From the NCBI RefSeq assembly GCF_002413825.1, contig NZ_DHXT01000199.1, positions 452 to 27,194 of the forward strand: 26,743 bases of DNA, given 5' to 3'. Below are positions 1 to 8,112 of this stretch, piece after piece. Numbering within the stretch: the first letter of the stretch is position 1; each line of letters begins with the position of its first letter. A program made the translations under genes and the position numbers. The notes beneath the pieces were generated by a model. It did not search any database and had not been told where the DNA came from. It saw only the letters and a program-made list of their open reading frames with translations. This DNA is from Rhodoferax sp. UBA5149 (GTDB lineage: Bacteria > Pseudomonadota > Gammaproteobacteria > Burkholderiales > Burkholderiaceae_C).

Positions 1-1196
1 GCCAGGGCCTGGGCCGAACCAAACGGTGCTTCGATACCAATCTGCTCTTTGGTCAGCACCCCCATTTCATACATTTCCATCACCGCACCGACGGTGGCGC
101 CAAAGCTGATGGGGTCAATGCCTTCTTCGTTGCACAGCATGGTGGCGTACTGCAGCGCCTCCAAATCTTTCACCCCATTGGCCGCACCCAGTGCCCAAGC
201 CGCTTCGTATTCCAAGCCGCCGGATGCTCCCCAGTATTGCGGCTTGTTGGCCACCGTGAAGTGGCTCTCGTCCATCTTGCTGATGCGCCCGCAGGCAATG
301 GTGCAGCCAAAACAGGCCTGATTCGTCACCAGCTGCTTTTTGCCATCGGTCTTGCGCGGGGTAGCCATGGCTTCGGCCGAGATGTCCTTGGCGCTCTCGA
401 ACTGGTTGTCGCGGTGGTTGCGGGTCGGCAATGCACCCATTTCGTTGATGACGTTCATCAGCACCTGCGTGCCATAGGCCGGCAAGCCCTGACCGGTGAC
501 GGCGTTGTCAGCGAGGATTTTTTTCTTTTCAGCAATCGCCTTCATGAAGGCTTTGGGGTTCTGGATATTGCCCACGCCCTTGGTGCCGCGCACCGCGATC
601 GCCTTGAGGTTCTTGCTGCCCATGACGGTGCCCACACCCGATCGGCCCGCCGCACGGTGCAGGTCGTTCACGACGCTGGCATACAGCACGCCGTTTTCAC
701 CGGCCTTGCCGATGCTGGAGACGCGCGTCAGCGGGTCCTGCAGGCTCTTCTTGAGCATCTCTTCGGTCTGCCAGACGCTCTTGCCCCACAGGTGGGCCGC
801 GTCGCGCAATTCCGCCACATCGTCGTTGACATAGAGGTACACCGGTTTGGCACTCTTGCCCTCGAAAATCACCATGTCCCAGCCCGCCATCTTGAACTCG
901 GCACCCCAGTAGCCGCCCGAGTTGGAGCAGGCAATGGCGCCCGTCAGCGGGCTCTTGGTAATCACCGTGTAGCGCCCGCCAGTGGAGGCCATGGTGCCGG
1001 TCAGCGGGCCGGTTGACCAGATGATCTTGTTGGCCGGTGACAGGGGGTCGACCATGGCGTCAACCTCTTCCACCAGGTACTTGGAGCCCAGCCCACGTGA
1101 GCCGATGTAAGCGCGCGCCCAATCCATATTGAGCGGCTCGGATTTGACGCTACCGGCGGTCAAATCAACGCGAAGAATTTTTCCTGCCCATGACAT
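1..1196 (-). CDS. aorB: Tungsten-dependent aldehyde:ferredoxin oxidoreductase, large subunit (3' end outside window)
   Basis: I read this frame directly from the minus strand: it starts MSWAGKILRVDLT and stays open for 398 codons to the window edge. The family oxidises aldehydes to carboxylic acids using a bis-pyranopterin tungsten cofactor and a [4Fe-4S] cluster in the cytoplasm. The N-terminal domain shows the family pattern (GSRGLGSKYL, then STGPLTGT and the GGYWGAEFK stretch). A cluster-binding ACFGCTIAC (Cys-x2-Cys-x3-Cys) lies near residue 293, close to where archaeal AOR has it, followed by EEGIDPISFG. The full family length is roughly 600 residues, so about the last third is missing, including the final cluster cysteine. 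The start is supported by an AAGGAG ribosome site at 1204-1209. It follows aorA by 39 bases, so the two form one operon. The close model is the Aromatoleum AorABC complex; aorC would be expected beyond the left edge. Confidence 0.9.
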   Translation of the reverse strand, partial: MSWAGKILRVDLTAGSVKSEPLNMDWARAYIGSRGLGSKYLVEEVDAMVDPLSPANKIIWSTGPLTGTMASTGGRYTVITKSPLTGAIACSNSGGYWGAEFKMAGWDMVIFEGKSAKPVYLYVNDDVAELRDAAHLWGKSVWQTEEMLKKSLQDPLTRVSSIGKAGENGVLYASVVNDLHRAAGRSGVGTVMGSKNLKAIAVRGTKGVGNIQNPKAFMKAIAEKKKILADNAVTGQGLPAYGTQVLMNVINEMGALPTRNHRDNQFESAKDISAEAMATPRKTDGKKQLVTNQACFGCTIACGRISKMDESHFTVANKPQYWGASGGLEYEAAWALGAANGVKDLEALQYATMLCNEEGIDPISFGATVGAVMEMYEMGVLTKEQIGIEAPFGSAQAL

Positions 1197-1235
1197 GATG
1201 AATCTCCTTAAACAGCTAGACGCTGGTTTATGAAT

Positions 1236-1712
1236 TTAAGCAGCCGAAGGCTGGTTACCAAGCTTGTCTGCCCACTGTGCCATCTTGCCCAGACCGGTCC
1301 AATTGGCGTCGATGAAGGTGATGGCGCCGGTGGGGCAGGCATCGGCACAGGCCGGCTCGCCACCGCAGAGGTCGCACTTTTGCACCTTGCCGGTCTCCTG
1401 CACGTAATTGATGGTGCCAAACGGGCAGGCAATGGTGCAGACCTTGCAGCCGACACAGGTAGATTCGTTCACCACTTTGGCGCCGGTCAGCTTGTCCACC
1501 GTGATGGCCTCCACCGGGCACGCATGCAGGCACCAGGCCTCGTCGCACTGGGTGCAGGTGTAAGGCACTTTCTTGCCGGTGTGGTGAAAGTCAAAGACCT
1601 TGATGCGCGACTTGGCGGTGGCGAAGGTGCCATAGTTCTCGAAAGAACAGGCCATTTCGCACTGCAGACAGCCCGTGCACTTGTCCGCGTTGATGTGCAA
1701 CACTTTTTGCAT
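1236..1712 (-). CDS. aorA: Ferredoxin-like electron-transfer subunit of aldehyde oxidoreductase, four [4Fe-4S] clusters
   Basis: This 158-aa protein has four cysteine clusters: CTGCLQCEMAC near residue 12, CTQCDEAWCLHACP near 53, CVGCKVCTIACP near 88 and CDLCGGEPACADACP near 113. That is the layout of polyferredoxin subunits such as AorA, HycB and DmsB. No signal peptide is seen, so it acts in the cytoplasm. It lies immediately upstream of the tungsten subunit, which matches the aorAB order of Aromatoleum, where AorA carries electrons between AorB and an FAD subunit. An AGGAG ribosome site sits 6 bases before the ATG (1719-1723 on the other strand). The operon promoter must lie in the 1713-1880 region shared with the divergent regulator. 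The family assignment is firm; the name aorA rests on the neighbour. Confidence 0.88.
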   Translation of the reverse strand: MQKVLHINADKCTGCLQCEMACSFENYGTFATAKSRIKVFDFHHTGKKVPYTCTQCDEAWCLHACPVEAITVDKLTGAKVVNESTCVGCKVCTIACPFGTINYVQETGKVQKCDLCGGEPACADACPTGAITFIDANWTGLGKMAQWADKLGNQPSAA

Positions 1713-1808
1713 GTGTCTCTCCTCTGGGTAGCGGCACGCAACGTATGCAATGCCTTGCCTATGAAATGAAATACATAGCCATTGTTAAACCTCTGGAACG
1801 CATGCCAC

Positions 1809-1824
1809 CTAGGGATAACCCTAG
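1809..1824. promoter_or_regulatory. Perfect inverted repeat in the aorA/regulator divergent region (candidate operator)
   Basis: CTAGGGATAACCCTAG has two 6-base arms around a 4-base centre. It lies about 97 bases upstream of the aorA start and 57-120 bases upstream of the possible regulator starts. Its position between a catabolic operon and a divergent DNA-binding protein fits an operator for that regulator. No binding evidence exists here, so the function is inferred. Confidence 0.45.
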
Positions 1825-1928
1825 TCAAGAACCAGATGCGCGTGAAATTCTCAAATTGAAACAGTGCGTGAAACCGCCCTTTGTGTACGAAAATCGCAAT
1901 GCACGTGAAAAACCGCATCTCGCGAACC

Positions 1929-3083
1929 ATGAAACACACCATGCCAAACCTTCCCATGGCCACCTCGATGAGCAGCCCCGCCCTGCGGCTGGTCGGCATT
2001 GAGCGCGCGCGTCGTGCCGTGATGCAGGATCACGCCGCACTACTACCGGTCGGCTGGATTGCGCCCTGGATTGAGCGCTCCTGGCAGCGCTGCATGAACC
2101 TGGGCTTGCAAGCCCACGAGCCGATCGACTTTGCCGTCATAAGCCATCAGCAGATGCGCCGCACCCATGACGCCAATCAGCGACTGGTGCACGCCGCGAA
2201 ACCCATTCTGGAGGGTCTCGGACGCGCCATTGTGAACACGCGCTACTTCGCCATTCTGACCAACGCCGAGGGTATCGTGGTGGATGTCAGCGGCCCCATC
2301 GACCGCTCGGACCCGCGCGCCTATCACGTCACCCGCATAGGCGCCGATCTGTCGGAGCGCAGCGTGGGCACCACGGCCATTGGCACGGCACTCACCGATT
2401 TGCAGCCGGTGTGGCTGCACCGGGGTGAGCATTTCTTCTCCTGCACGTCTCATTACAGCTGTGCCGGCGCCCCGCTGTTCGGCTCCGACGGCCAATGCGT
2501 GGGCATGCTGGATCTGACGGGCATCGACGCGGTGGAACGCCCGGAACTCAAACATCTGGTCACCCAATCGGCCAGCAAAATCGAGAACGCCCTGATACTG
2601 GCGCAGGCGCATAGCCTGATGGTGCGCCTGAACTGGCCCGGCAACACACTGGGCAGCGAAGCGGACGGCATGATCTGCCTGGACGCCGACGGCTGGATCA
2701 CGGGCGTCAACCGGATTGCACGACAAATGGTTCCCCATCTTTCCAGCATGGGACAGGCGGCACTGCACGTCAGTGAAGTATTTGGTGTCCCTTATCAATT
2801 GCTGTTTGATGCGGTGCGGCGCAATGATGCTCGCCTGGAAATCCCGCTATGGACCGGTTTGCGCTTGCAGGCGCTGCCCATCACACGTGCGCGGGAGGCG
2901 GAACCGGTCGCCCTGGGGCGCCACGGGCAAACGCCTGAACCCGTGCCCCTGAAGGATATGGAGACGGCCATGATCCGAAAAGCAGTCACCGACGCCCGCG
3001 GCAACGTGACCGAGGCCGCCCGTGCCTTGGGCATCAGCCGCGCCACGGTGTACCGCAAAGTGGGGCACAAGAAGCCGACCTGA
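1929..3083 (+). CDS. AcoR-like transcriptional regulator without AAA+ domain (GAF-PAS-Fis HTH)
   Basis: The N-terminus has the AcoR-family signature WIERSWQRCMNLGL. A GAF-type sensor region follows (for example RIGADLSERSVGTTAIGTAL and SCAGAPLFGSDGQCVGMLDL), then a short PAS-like stretch (SEADGMICLDADGWITGVNR). The Fis-type helix-turn-helix is at the C-terminus (NVTEAARALGISRATVYRKV). The sigma-54 interacting AAA+ domain of full-length AcoR proteins is absent: no Walker A and no GAFTGA. The protein is about 385 aa where AcoR is about 600-650. It is divergent from aorAB and so is likely its aldehyde- or redox-responsive regulator, acting at a sigma-70 promoter or as a repressor. The start is uncertain: TTG 1881 and ATG at 1899, 1929, 1941 and 1956 are in frame and none has a clear ribosome site. 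Confidence 0.82.
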   Translation: MKHTMPNLPMATSMSSPALRLVGIERARRAVMQDHAALLPVGWIAPWIERSWQRCMNLGLQAHEPIDFAVISHQQMRRTHDANQRLVHAAKPILEGLGRAIVNTRYFAILTNAEGIVVDVSGPIDRSDPRAYHVTRIGADLSERSVGTTAIGTALTDLQPVWLHRGEHFFSCTSHYSCAGAPLFGSDGQCVGMLDLTGIDAVERPELKHLVTQSASKIENALILAQAHSLMVRLNWPGNTLGSEADGMICLDADGWITGVNRIARQMVPHLSSMGQAALHVSEVFGVPYQLLFDAVRRNDARLEIPLWTGLRLQALPITRAREAEPVALGRHGQTPEPVPLKDMETAMIRKAVTDARGNVTEAARALGISRATVYRKVGHKKPT

Positions 3084-3093
3084 GGTGCCCCGT

Positions 3094-5352
3094 TTAGTGG
3101 GAAAGTTTGGGCGGGCCAAGCACTTGGTCCAGGGGCACGGGATAGCCCACCGCGTAGCCCTGCGCATAGTGCACGCCGATTTCTCGCAGCAGCTCACGAA
3201 TAGCCTGACTTTCCACAAACTCCGCCACCGTCTGTTTGCCCATCAGGCAGCCAATTTCATGGATCGACTTGACCATGGCCAGGCTCACCGGGTCGCGCGC
3301 GATGTCTTTCACGAACTGGCCATCAATCTTGAGTACGTCCACCGGCAGGTTTCGCAGGTAGGCGAACGAAGACAGGCCACTGCCAAAATCATCCAGCGAA
3401 AATTTGCAGCCACGCGCCCGCAAAGTATCGATGAACCGGTTGGCCGCGGGCAGGTTGCTGATGGCCGCGGTTTCGGTGATTTCAAAACACAGCTTGTCGC
3501 AGCGCAGCGTCGTCTTGTCCAGGCTTTGCAGGACGAAATCCATGAATGCCGTATCGCCCAGCGATTGCCCGGAGAGGTTGATGGCGCACTGCTCGATGCG
3601 GTCCTGGTTCGCGGCCACCCATTGCACAGCGCGCGTCACCACCCAGCGGTCCACGCGCGAGGCCATGTGATAGCGCTCGGCTGCAGGCATGAACTGGCCC
3701 GGCGATACCAAGCCACCCAGGTCGTCCTGCATGCGCAACAAAATTTCACAATGCAGACCCGTTGACAGACTCCCACCGAGCGGCACGATGGGCTGCGCGA
3801 ACAACAAAAACCGGTCATGCAGCAAGGCGTTCTCAATGCGGCTGACCCACTCCATGACCCCATAGCGCTGTGCCAGCGCCGGGTCATCTATCGCGTAGAC
3901 ATGGATGCGGCCGCGCCCGCCATCCTTGGCCACGTAGCAGGCGCTGTCTGCCGCCTGCAACAAAGCGCCCACGCTCTCGCTGGCCGCATCCAGAAGCACC
4001 ATCCCAATGCTCACGCCGACGCCAAAATTCTGCTCGCGCCAAACAAAACGGTGGGCCGTCAGACTCTGCTGCAGCCGCTCGGCCACCAGCAGGGCCTGGC
4101 CGACGTTCTGGTTCATCAGGACGATTCCAAACTCGTCACCCCCAATGCGACAAAGATGGTCTTTGTCGCACAGCACATTGGCAAAAAGTTGGGCAATCTG
4201 GCATAGCAGTTCGTCACCTGCCGTGTGGCCGCAGGTGTCATTGACCACCTTGAATTCATCCAGATCCAGATAGCACACCACATGCTGCTGGGCTTGGTCG
4301 CGCGTGTGCTCGAAGGCCTGCGCCAAGACCTGCTCGAAGGCACGGCGGTTACCCAAGCCGGTCAACTCGTCATGCGTGGCTTGAAACGCGATCTCCTTGC
4401 TCAGACGGCGCTGCTCCGTCACATCCCGAAACACCAGCACCGCCCCCTGCACCTCGCCGTCCGCGTCCCGAATCGGGGACACCGCCACCTCCGCCATGAA
4501 GCTGTCCCCCTGGTGTCGGTCCAAGGCGAGTTGCGGATAGCGATGGGTTTCCGCCGCAAAAATGACCTCCGCCACCAAGTCGAGTTCTGAAGCTCCACTG
4601 CCCGCTTCGCTCAATCGAAACACTTGGCTGTACGGGAGGCCCACGGCGGCGGTCAGTTTCCAACCCGTCAGCGTCTCGGCCACCGGATTGAGGTAGAGCA
4701 ACTCTCCGGCGGCATTGGTCGTGATCACGGCATCGCTGATGGCGTGCAGCGTGACTTGCAAGCGCTCCTTTTCATGGTACAGCGCGTCTTCGGCCTGCTT
4801 GCGGGCCTGCGTGAAACGCACCCGGTCCAGCGCCACCGCCACATGGCCCGTCATCGTTTGCATGAATTCAAGTTGCCAGGGTGACGGCGGGCGAACGCCC
4901 TCTTCGTCACCATAAGTCCCCATACCCACCGAGCCCAGGCGCTGTTCGGCCAGCACCAGCGGCACATTGATGATGGTGCGGTTTTGCAGCTGCGCCACGA
5001 TCTGTTTGTTGGTGCGGGGGTCGGTGCGCGCATCCTCCACCACCACGACATGATCGGCGGTCATGATCTCCTGCAGCATCAGATCGCCGGCAATCGGGAT
5101 GTCCATCGACTGCGCCAGGCGCGACACATCGGATGCACCACCCGAAGTCACATGCATGATGACCGACACGATGCCCGGCTTGTCACCAAACACAGCCAGC
5201 CAGGCGTGGGAATAACCCAGCACCTGTTCAGCCACCGGTGAGAATGCATCGAGAATGCCGGACAAAGTCCAGGCACGCTCCAACCGCTTGCACAGTTGTA
5301 GGAGTGCCTTGGTGGACAACTGAGTGTCGATCTCGGTTGTGAGGTGGGCCAT
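3094..5352 (-). CDS. GAF-PAS-GGDEF-EAL cyclic-di-GMP turnover protein
   Basis: This is a soluble 752-aa protein that makes and/or degrades cyclic-di-GMP. Domains in order: GAF (about 20-180), PAS (about 195-310, ending in VFRDVTEQRRLS), GGDEF (about 325-480, intact RIGGDEF near 403 and LDLDEFKVVND) and EAL (about 505-745). The EAL signature reads EIL (CEILLRM), but the other catalytic features are visible: INLSG, FEITET, DDFGSGLSS and LKIDGQF, so phosphodiesterase activity is plausible. The product-inhibition RxxD site before GGDEF is replaced by CDKD. I chose ATG 5352 because the open frame to 5676 runs into the divergent modA gene; ATG 5503 is an alternative only if the two genes overlap. 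It ends 10 bases from the convergent regulator stop. No transmembrane segment is seen. Confidence 0.88.
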   Translation of the reverse strand: MAHLTTEIDTQLSTKALLQLCKRLERAWTLSGILDAFSPVAEQVLGYSHAWLAVFGDKPGIVSVIMHVTSGGASDVSRLAQSMDIPIAGDLMLQEIMTADHVVVVEDARTDPRTNKQIVAQLQNRTIINVPLVLAEQRLGSVGMGTYGDEEGVRPPSPWQLEFMQTMTGHVAVALDRVRFTQARKQAEDALYHEKERLQVTLHAISDAVITTNAAGELLYLNPVAETLTGWKLTAAVGLPYSQVFRLSEAGSGASELDLVAEVIFAAETHRYPQLALDRHQGDSFMAEVAVSPIRDADGEVQGAVLVFRDVTEQRRLSKEIAFQATHDELTGLGNRRAFEQVLAQAFEHTRDQAQQHVVCYLDLDEFKVVNDTCGHTAGDELLCQIAQLFANVLCDKDHLCRIGGDEFGIVLMNQNVGQALLVAERLQQSLTAHRFVWREQNFGVGVSIGMVLLDAASESVGALLQAADSACYVAKDGGRGRIHVYAIDDPALAQRYGVMEWVSRIENALLHDRFLLFAQPIVPLGGSLSTGLHCEILLRMQDDLGGLVSPGQFMPAAERYHMASRVDRWVVTRAVQWVAANQDRIEQCAINLSGQSLGDTAFMDFVLQSLDKTTLRCDKLCFEITETAAISNLPAANRFIDTLRARGCKFSLDDFGSGLSSFAYLRNLPVDVLKIDGQFVKDIARDPVSLAMVKSIHEIGCLMGKQTVAEFVESQAIRELLREIGVHYAQGYAVGYPVPLDQVLGPPKLSH

Positions 5353-5500
5353 GGCTTCAGTGTAGCGGCAGAACCTGCCCACGCTGTGCGCGTCACGCGT
5401 GCCCCGGTGTTGCGTCAGCAGGGTTAACGACAAATGATGGTGATGTGAAAATATCTGCGGTAACAATACCCGCTTATCCATCAATAAAAAATGTGATGCC

Positions 5501-6250
5501 ATGTTCGCACGTGTTTCTTTCTGTTTAATAGTTTTGGCGCTAGGGAGCGTGGCGCAGGCTGAAGAGGTTCGGGTCGCCGTGGCCGCCAACTTCGCGCTGC
5601 CTTTGAAGGTGCTGGCAGCCGATTTTGAGAGAGACTCAGGCCACAAGATGCTGGTGTCCGTCGGGTCCACGGGCAAGTTTTACGCCCAGATCAAGGGTGG
5701 CGCGCCGTTTGATGTGTTCCTGGCGGCTGACGACGAAACGCCCGCGCGGCTGGAAAAAGAAGGCGACGCAGTCGCTGGCTCGCGTTTCACCTATGCCACG
5801 GGCAAACTGGTGCTCTGGTCGGCCAACGCCAACCTGGTGGACGGCCAAGGCCGGGTTCTGGTCACCGGCAATTTCAAGCATCTCGCGCTGGCCTCGCCCA
5901 GCTTGGCGCCCTATGGCGCAGCCGCCGTGCAAACCCTGTCCCGGCTCGGATTGCTGACCACGCTGACACCCCGCTTCGTGCAAGGCGAAAGCATTGGTCA
6001 AGCCTACAATTTTGTCGCCACCGGCAATGCCGAACTGGGCTTTGTGGCTCTGTCGCAAGTGTATGAAAACGGAAAAATCAGCAAAGGCTCCGGCTGGATC
6101 GTACCGGCCCATCTGCACAATCCGCTGCGCCAAGACGCGGTGCTGCTGGCGCGCGCCAGCCACAACCCGGGCGCATCCGCGCTGCTCGCTTTTTTGAAAA
6201 CGGACAAGACCCGTTCAGTGATTCGTTCGTTCGGCTATGACACTGAGTAG
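5501..6250 (+). CDS. modA: Molybdate ABC transporter, periplasmic substrate-binding protein ModA
   Basis: This 249-aa protein has a cleavable signal peptide (hydrophobic core FCLIVLALGS, cleavage after AQA). The mature protein begins EEVRVAVAANFALPLKVLA, the classic ModA start, followed by SVGSTGKFYAQIKGGAPFDVFLAADDETP, in which Ser and backbone groups bind the tetrahedral oxyanion. ModA captures molybdate, and usually tungstate with similar affinity, and hands it to ModB. It is first in a modA-modB-modC operon. The ribosome site before ATG 5501 is weak. I could not identify a canonical ModE operator in the 148-base divergent region. The tungstate-specific TTST-xx-SGL motif is absent here and present in tupA below, which supports the molybdate call. 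Confidence 0.92.
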   Translation: MFARVSFCLIVLALGSVAQAEEVRVAVAANFALPLKVLAADFERDSGHKMLVSVGSTGKFYAQIKGGAPFDVFLAADDETPARLEKEGDAVAGSRFTYATGKLVLWSANANLVDGQGRVLVTGNFKHLALASPSLAPYGAAAVQTLSRLGLLTTLTPRFVQGESIGQAYNFVATGNAELGFVALSQVYENGKISKGSGWIVPAHLHNPLRQDAVLLARASHNPGASALLAFLKTDKTRSVIRSFGYDTE

Positions 6251-6262
6251 GTTCGTGACGTG

Positions 6263-6949
6263 ATGCCCGCCATCTATGGGGACGCCATCGCCCTCACTCT
6301 CAAACTCGCGGGCTTCAGCACCCTGATCTTGCTGTTGCTCGGCACGCCGCTGGCCTGGTGGCTGGCACGCACACGCTCCTGGCTCAAGGGCCCGGTGGGT
6401 GCGCTGGTGGCCTTGCCTATTGTTTTGCCACCGACCGTGATCGGGTTCTACCTGCTGGTCGTCATGGGGCCGCAGGGGCCGGTGGGACAAGTCACCCAAG
6501 CTCTGGGGCTGGGCCTGCTGCCTTTCACTTTTGCCGGCCTAGTCGTGGGCTCGGTTTTTTATTCACTGCCGTTTGTGGTGCAACCGCTGCAAAACGCCTT
6601 TGAAGCCATTGGCGAGCGTCCGCTGGAGGCCGCCGCCACGCTGCGTGCGTCACCGCTGGACACTTTTTTCAGCGTCGTCTTGCCCCTGGCCCGGCCTGGC
6701 TACCTCACCGCCACGGTCATGGGTTTTGCCCACACCGTCGGCGAATTCGGCGTCGTGCTGATGATTGGCGGCAACATTCCCGACAAAACCCGCGTGCTGT
6801 CAGTGCAGATTTATGACCATGTGGAAGCCCTGGAATACGCCCAGGCGCACTGGCTGTCGGCCGCCATGGTGCTGTTCTCGTTTGTCGTGCTGCTGCTGCT
6901 CTACACCTTCAACCCGACCGGGCGGCGCCAGGGAGAACTTGCGCGATGA
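6263..6949 (+). CDS. modB: Molybdate ABC transporter, inner-membrane permease ModB
   Basis: This 228-aa inner-membrane protein has about five hydrophobic segments and the permease EAA-type loop EAAATLRASPLDTFFSVVLP, which docks on the ATPase. TVGEFGVVLMIGGNIP is the typical ModB/CysT family end of that domain. It forms the translocation channel as a homodimer. ATG 6263 lies 12 bases after the modA stop; a GTG directly before it (6260) is also in frame. Its stop overlaps the modC start as ATGA, so the two are translationally coupled. Confidence 0.92.
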   Translation: MPAIYGDAIALTLKLAGFSTLILLLLGTPLAWWLARTRSWLKGPVGALVALPIVLPPTVIGFYLLVVMGPQGPVGQVTQALGLGLLPFTFAGLVVGSVFYSLPFVVQPLQNAFEAIGERPLEAAATLRASPLDTFFSVVLPLARPGYLTATVMGFAHTVGEFGVVLMIGGNIPDKTRVLSVQIYDHVEALEYAQAHWLSAAMVLFSFVVLLLLYTFNPTGRRQGELAR

Positions 6950-8037
6950 CGAGCGATTCCTCCCAGCGGATACAGGCCAGGTTCAAGCTCCACTATCCCG
7001 GCTTCGTGCTCGACGTTGATCTTGACCTGGCCGGACGTGGCGTGACCGCCCTGTTCGGCCCATCGGGCTCGGGCAAGACCAGTTGCCTGCGCACGATGGC
7101 GGGCTTGGAGCGCCGCGCGCAAGGCTACATGGCGGTGAACGGTGAAGTCTGGCAGGACGACTCAACCGGCCTGTTTGTGCCGGTGCATCAGCGCGCGCTG
7201 GGTTATGTGTTTCAGGATGCCCATCTGTTCACGCACCTCAGCGTTGCCCAAAACCTGGCCTACGGCATGGCGCGCATCGCACTTGCACAACGCCGCGTTT
7301 CGCTGGACCAGGCCGTCGCCCTGCTGGGCATTGGCCACTTGATGAGCCGCCAGCCCGCGACCCTCTCAGGCGGTGAACGCCAGCGTGTGGCCATTGCCCG
7401 TGCCCTGGCCACCAGCCCGCGTATTTTGTTGATGGACGAACCGCTGGCCGCACTGGACGCCCGGCGCAAGGCGGAGATCCTGCCCTACCTGGAAAAGCTG
7501 CACAGCGAGCTCGCCATACCGGTGCTGTACGTGAGCCACGCACTGGACGAAGTGGCGCGTCTCGCCGATCACTTGGTGTTGCTCGAAGCGGGCCGAGTCA
7601 CGGCCAGCGGCGCCACCAGTGCGTTGCTGACGCGACTGGACTTGCCACTGGCACATGGCGATAGCGCCAGCGCGGTGCTGACGGCCACCGTGCACAGCCA
7701 CGACCCCGATGACCACCTGACCCTGGCCCGTTTTTGCGGTGGAACTTTGACCGTGCCCATGCAAGCCATTGAGACCGGTAAGCCGCTGCGCATTCGGGTG
7801 CAAGCGCGCGACGTGAGCCTGACGCTGGAAAAACAAACCGGCACCAGCATCATCAATATTCTCAACGCCACCGTCACCGCACTATCGCCTGACAGCCCCG
7901 GTCAGGTGATGGTGGCGCTGGATGTCGGTGGCTGCCCGCTGCTGGCCCGCGTCACCAGCCGGTCCGCCCGCATACTGGGGCTGACGCCGGGGCTGGCACT
8001 GCAGGCCCAGATCAAGGGCGTGGCGATTTTGGGCTAA
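6946..8037 (+). CDS. modC: Molybdate ABC transporter, ATPase ModC with C-terminal TOBE domain
   Basis: This 363-aa protein energises molybdate import. Walker A is GPSGSGKT (about residue 38), the ABC signature is LSGGERQRVAIARA (about 139), Walker B is ILLMDEPLAALD (about 160) and the switch histidine is in YVSHALDEV. The last roughly 65 residues (NILNATVTAL to LQAQIKGVAIL) form a TOBE/Mop domain that senses bound oxyanion in this family. The ATG overlaps the modB stop by 4 bases. Length and domain order are normal for ModC. Confidence 0.93.
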   Translation: MTSDSSQRIQARFKLHYPGFVLDVDLDLAGRGVTALFGPSGSGKTSCLRTMAGLERRAQGYMAVNGEVWQDDSTGLFVPVHQRALGYVFQDAHLFTHLSVAQNLAYGMARIALAQRRVSLDQAVALLGIGHLMSRQPATLSGGERQRVAIARALATSPRILLMDEPLAALDARRKAEILPYLEKLHSELAIPVLYVSHALDEVARLADHLVLLEAGRVTASGATSALLTRLDLPLAHGDSASAVLTATVHSHDPDDHLTLARFCGGTLTVPMQAIETGKPLRIRVQARDVSLTLEKQTGTSIINILNATVTALSPDSPGQVMVALDVGGCPLLARVTSRSARILGLTPGLALQAQIKGVAILG

Positions 8038-8112
8038 TAATGCGCCATGAGGCGATCGGGACACCCGGCGCGCGCTGATCTTCGTGCGATTTTGATTTTC
8101 AAGGGGAAAGAA

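Noticed and set aside
237..1016. 259-aa plus-strand frame opposite aorB
   Set aside because: aorB reads as a continuous family protein on the minus strand; this is its complement.
1746..1760. Sigma-54-like -24/-12 promoter for aorA on the minus strand
   Set aside because: The GG and GC elements are one base too close, and the adjacent regulator lacks the AAA+ domain needed for sigma-54 activation.
5353..5676. Extension of the GGDEF-EAL protein upstream of ATG 5352
   Set aside because: It would overlap the start of the divergent modA gene and adds no domain-like sequence.
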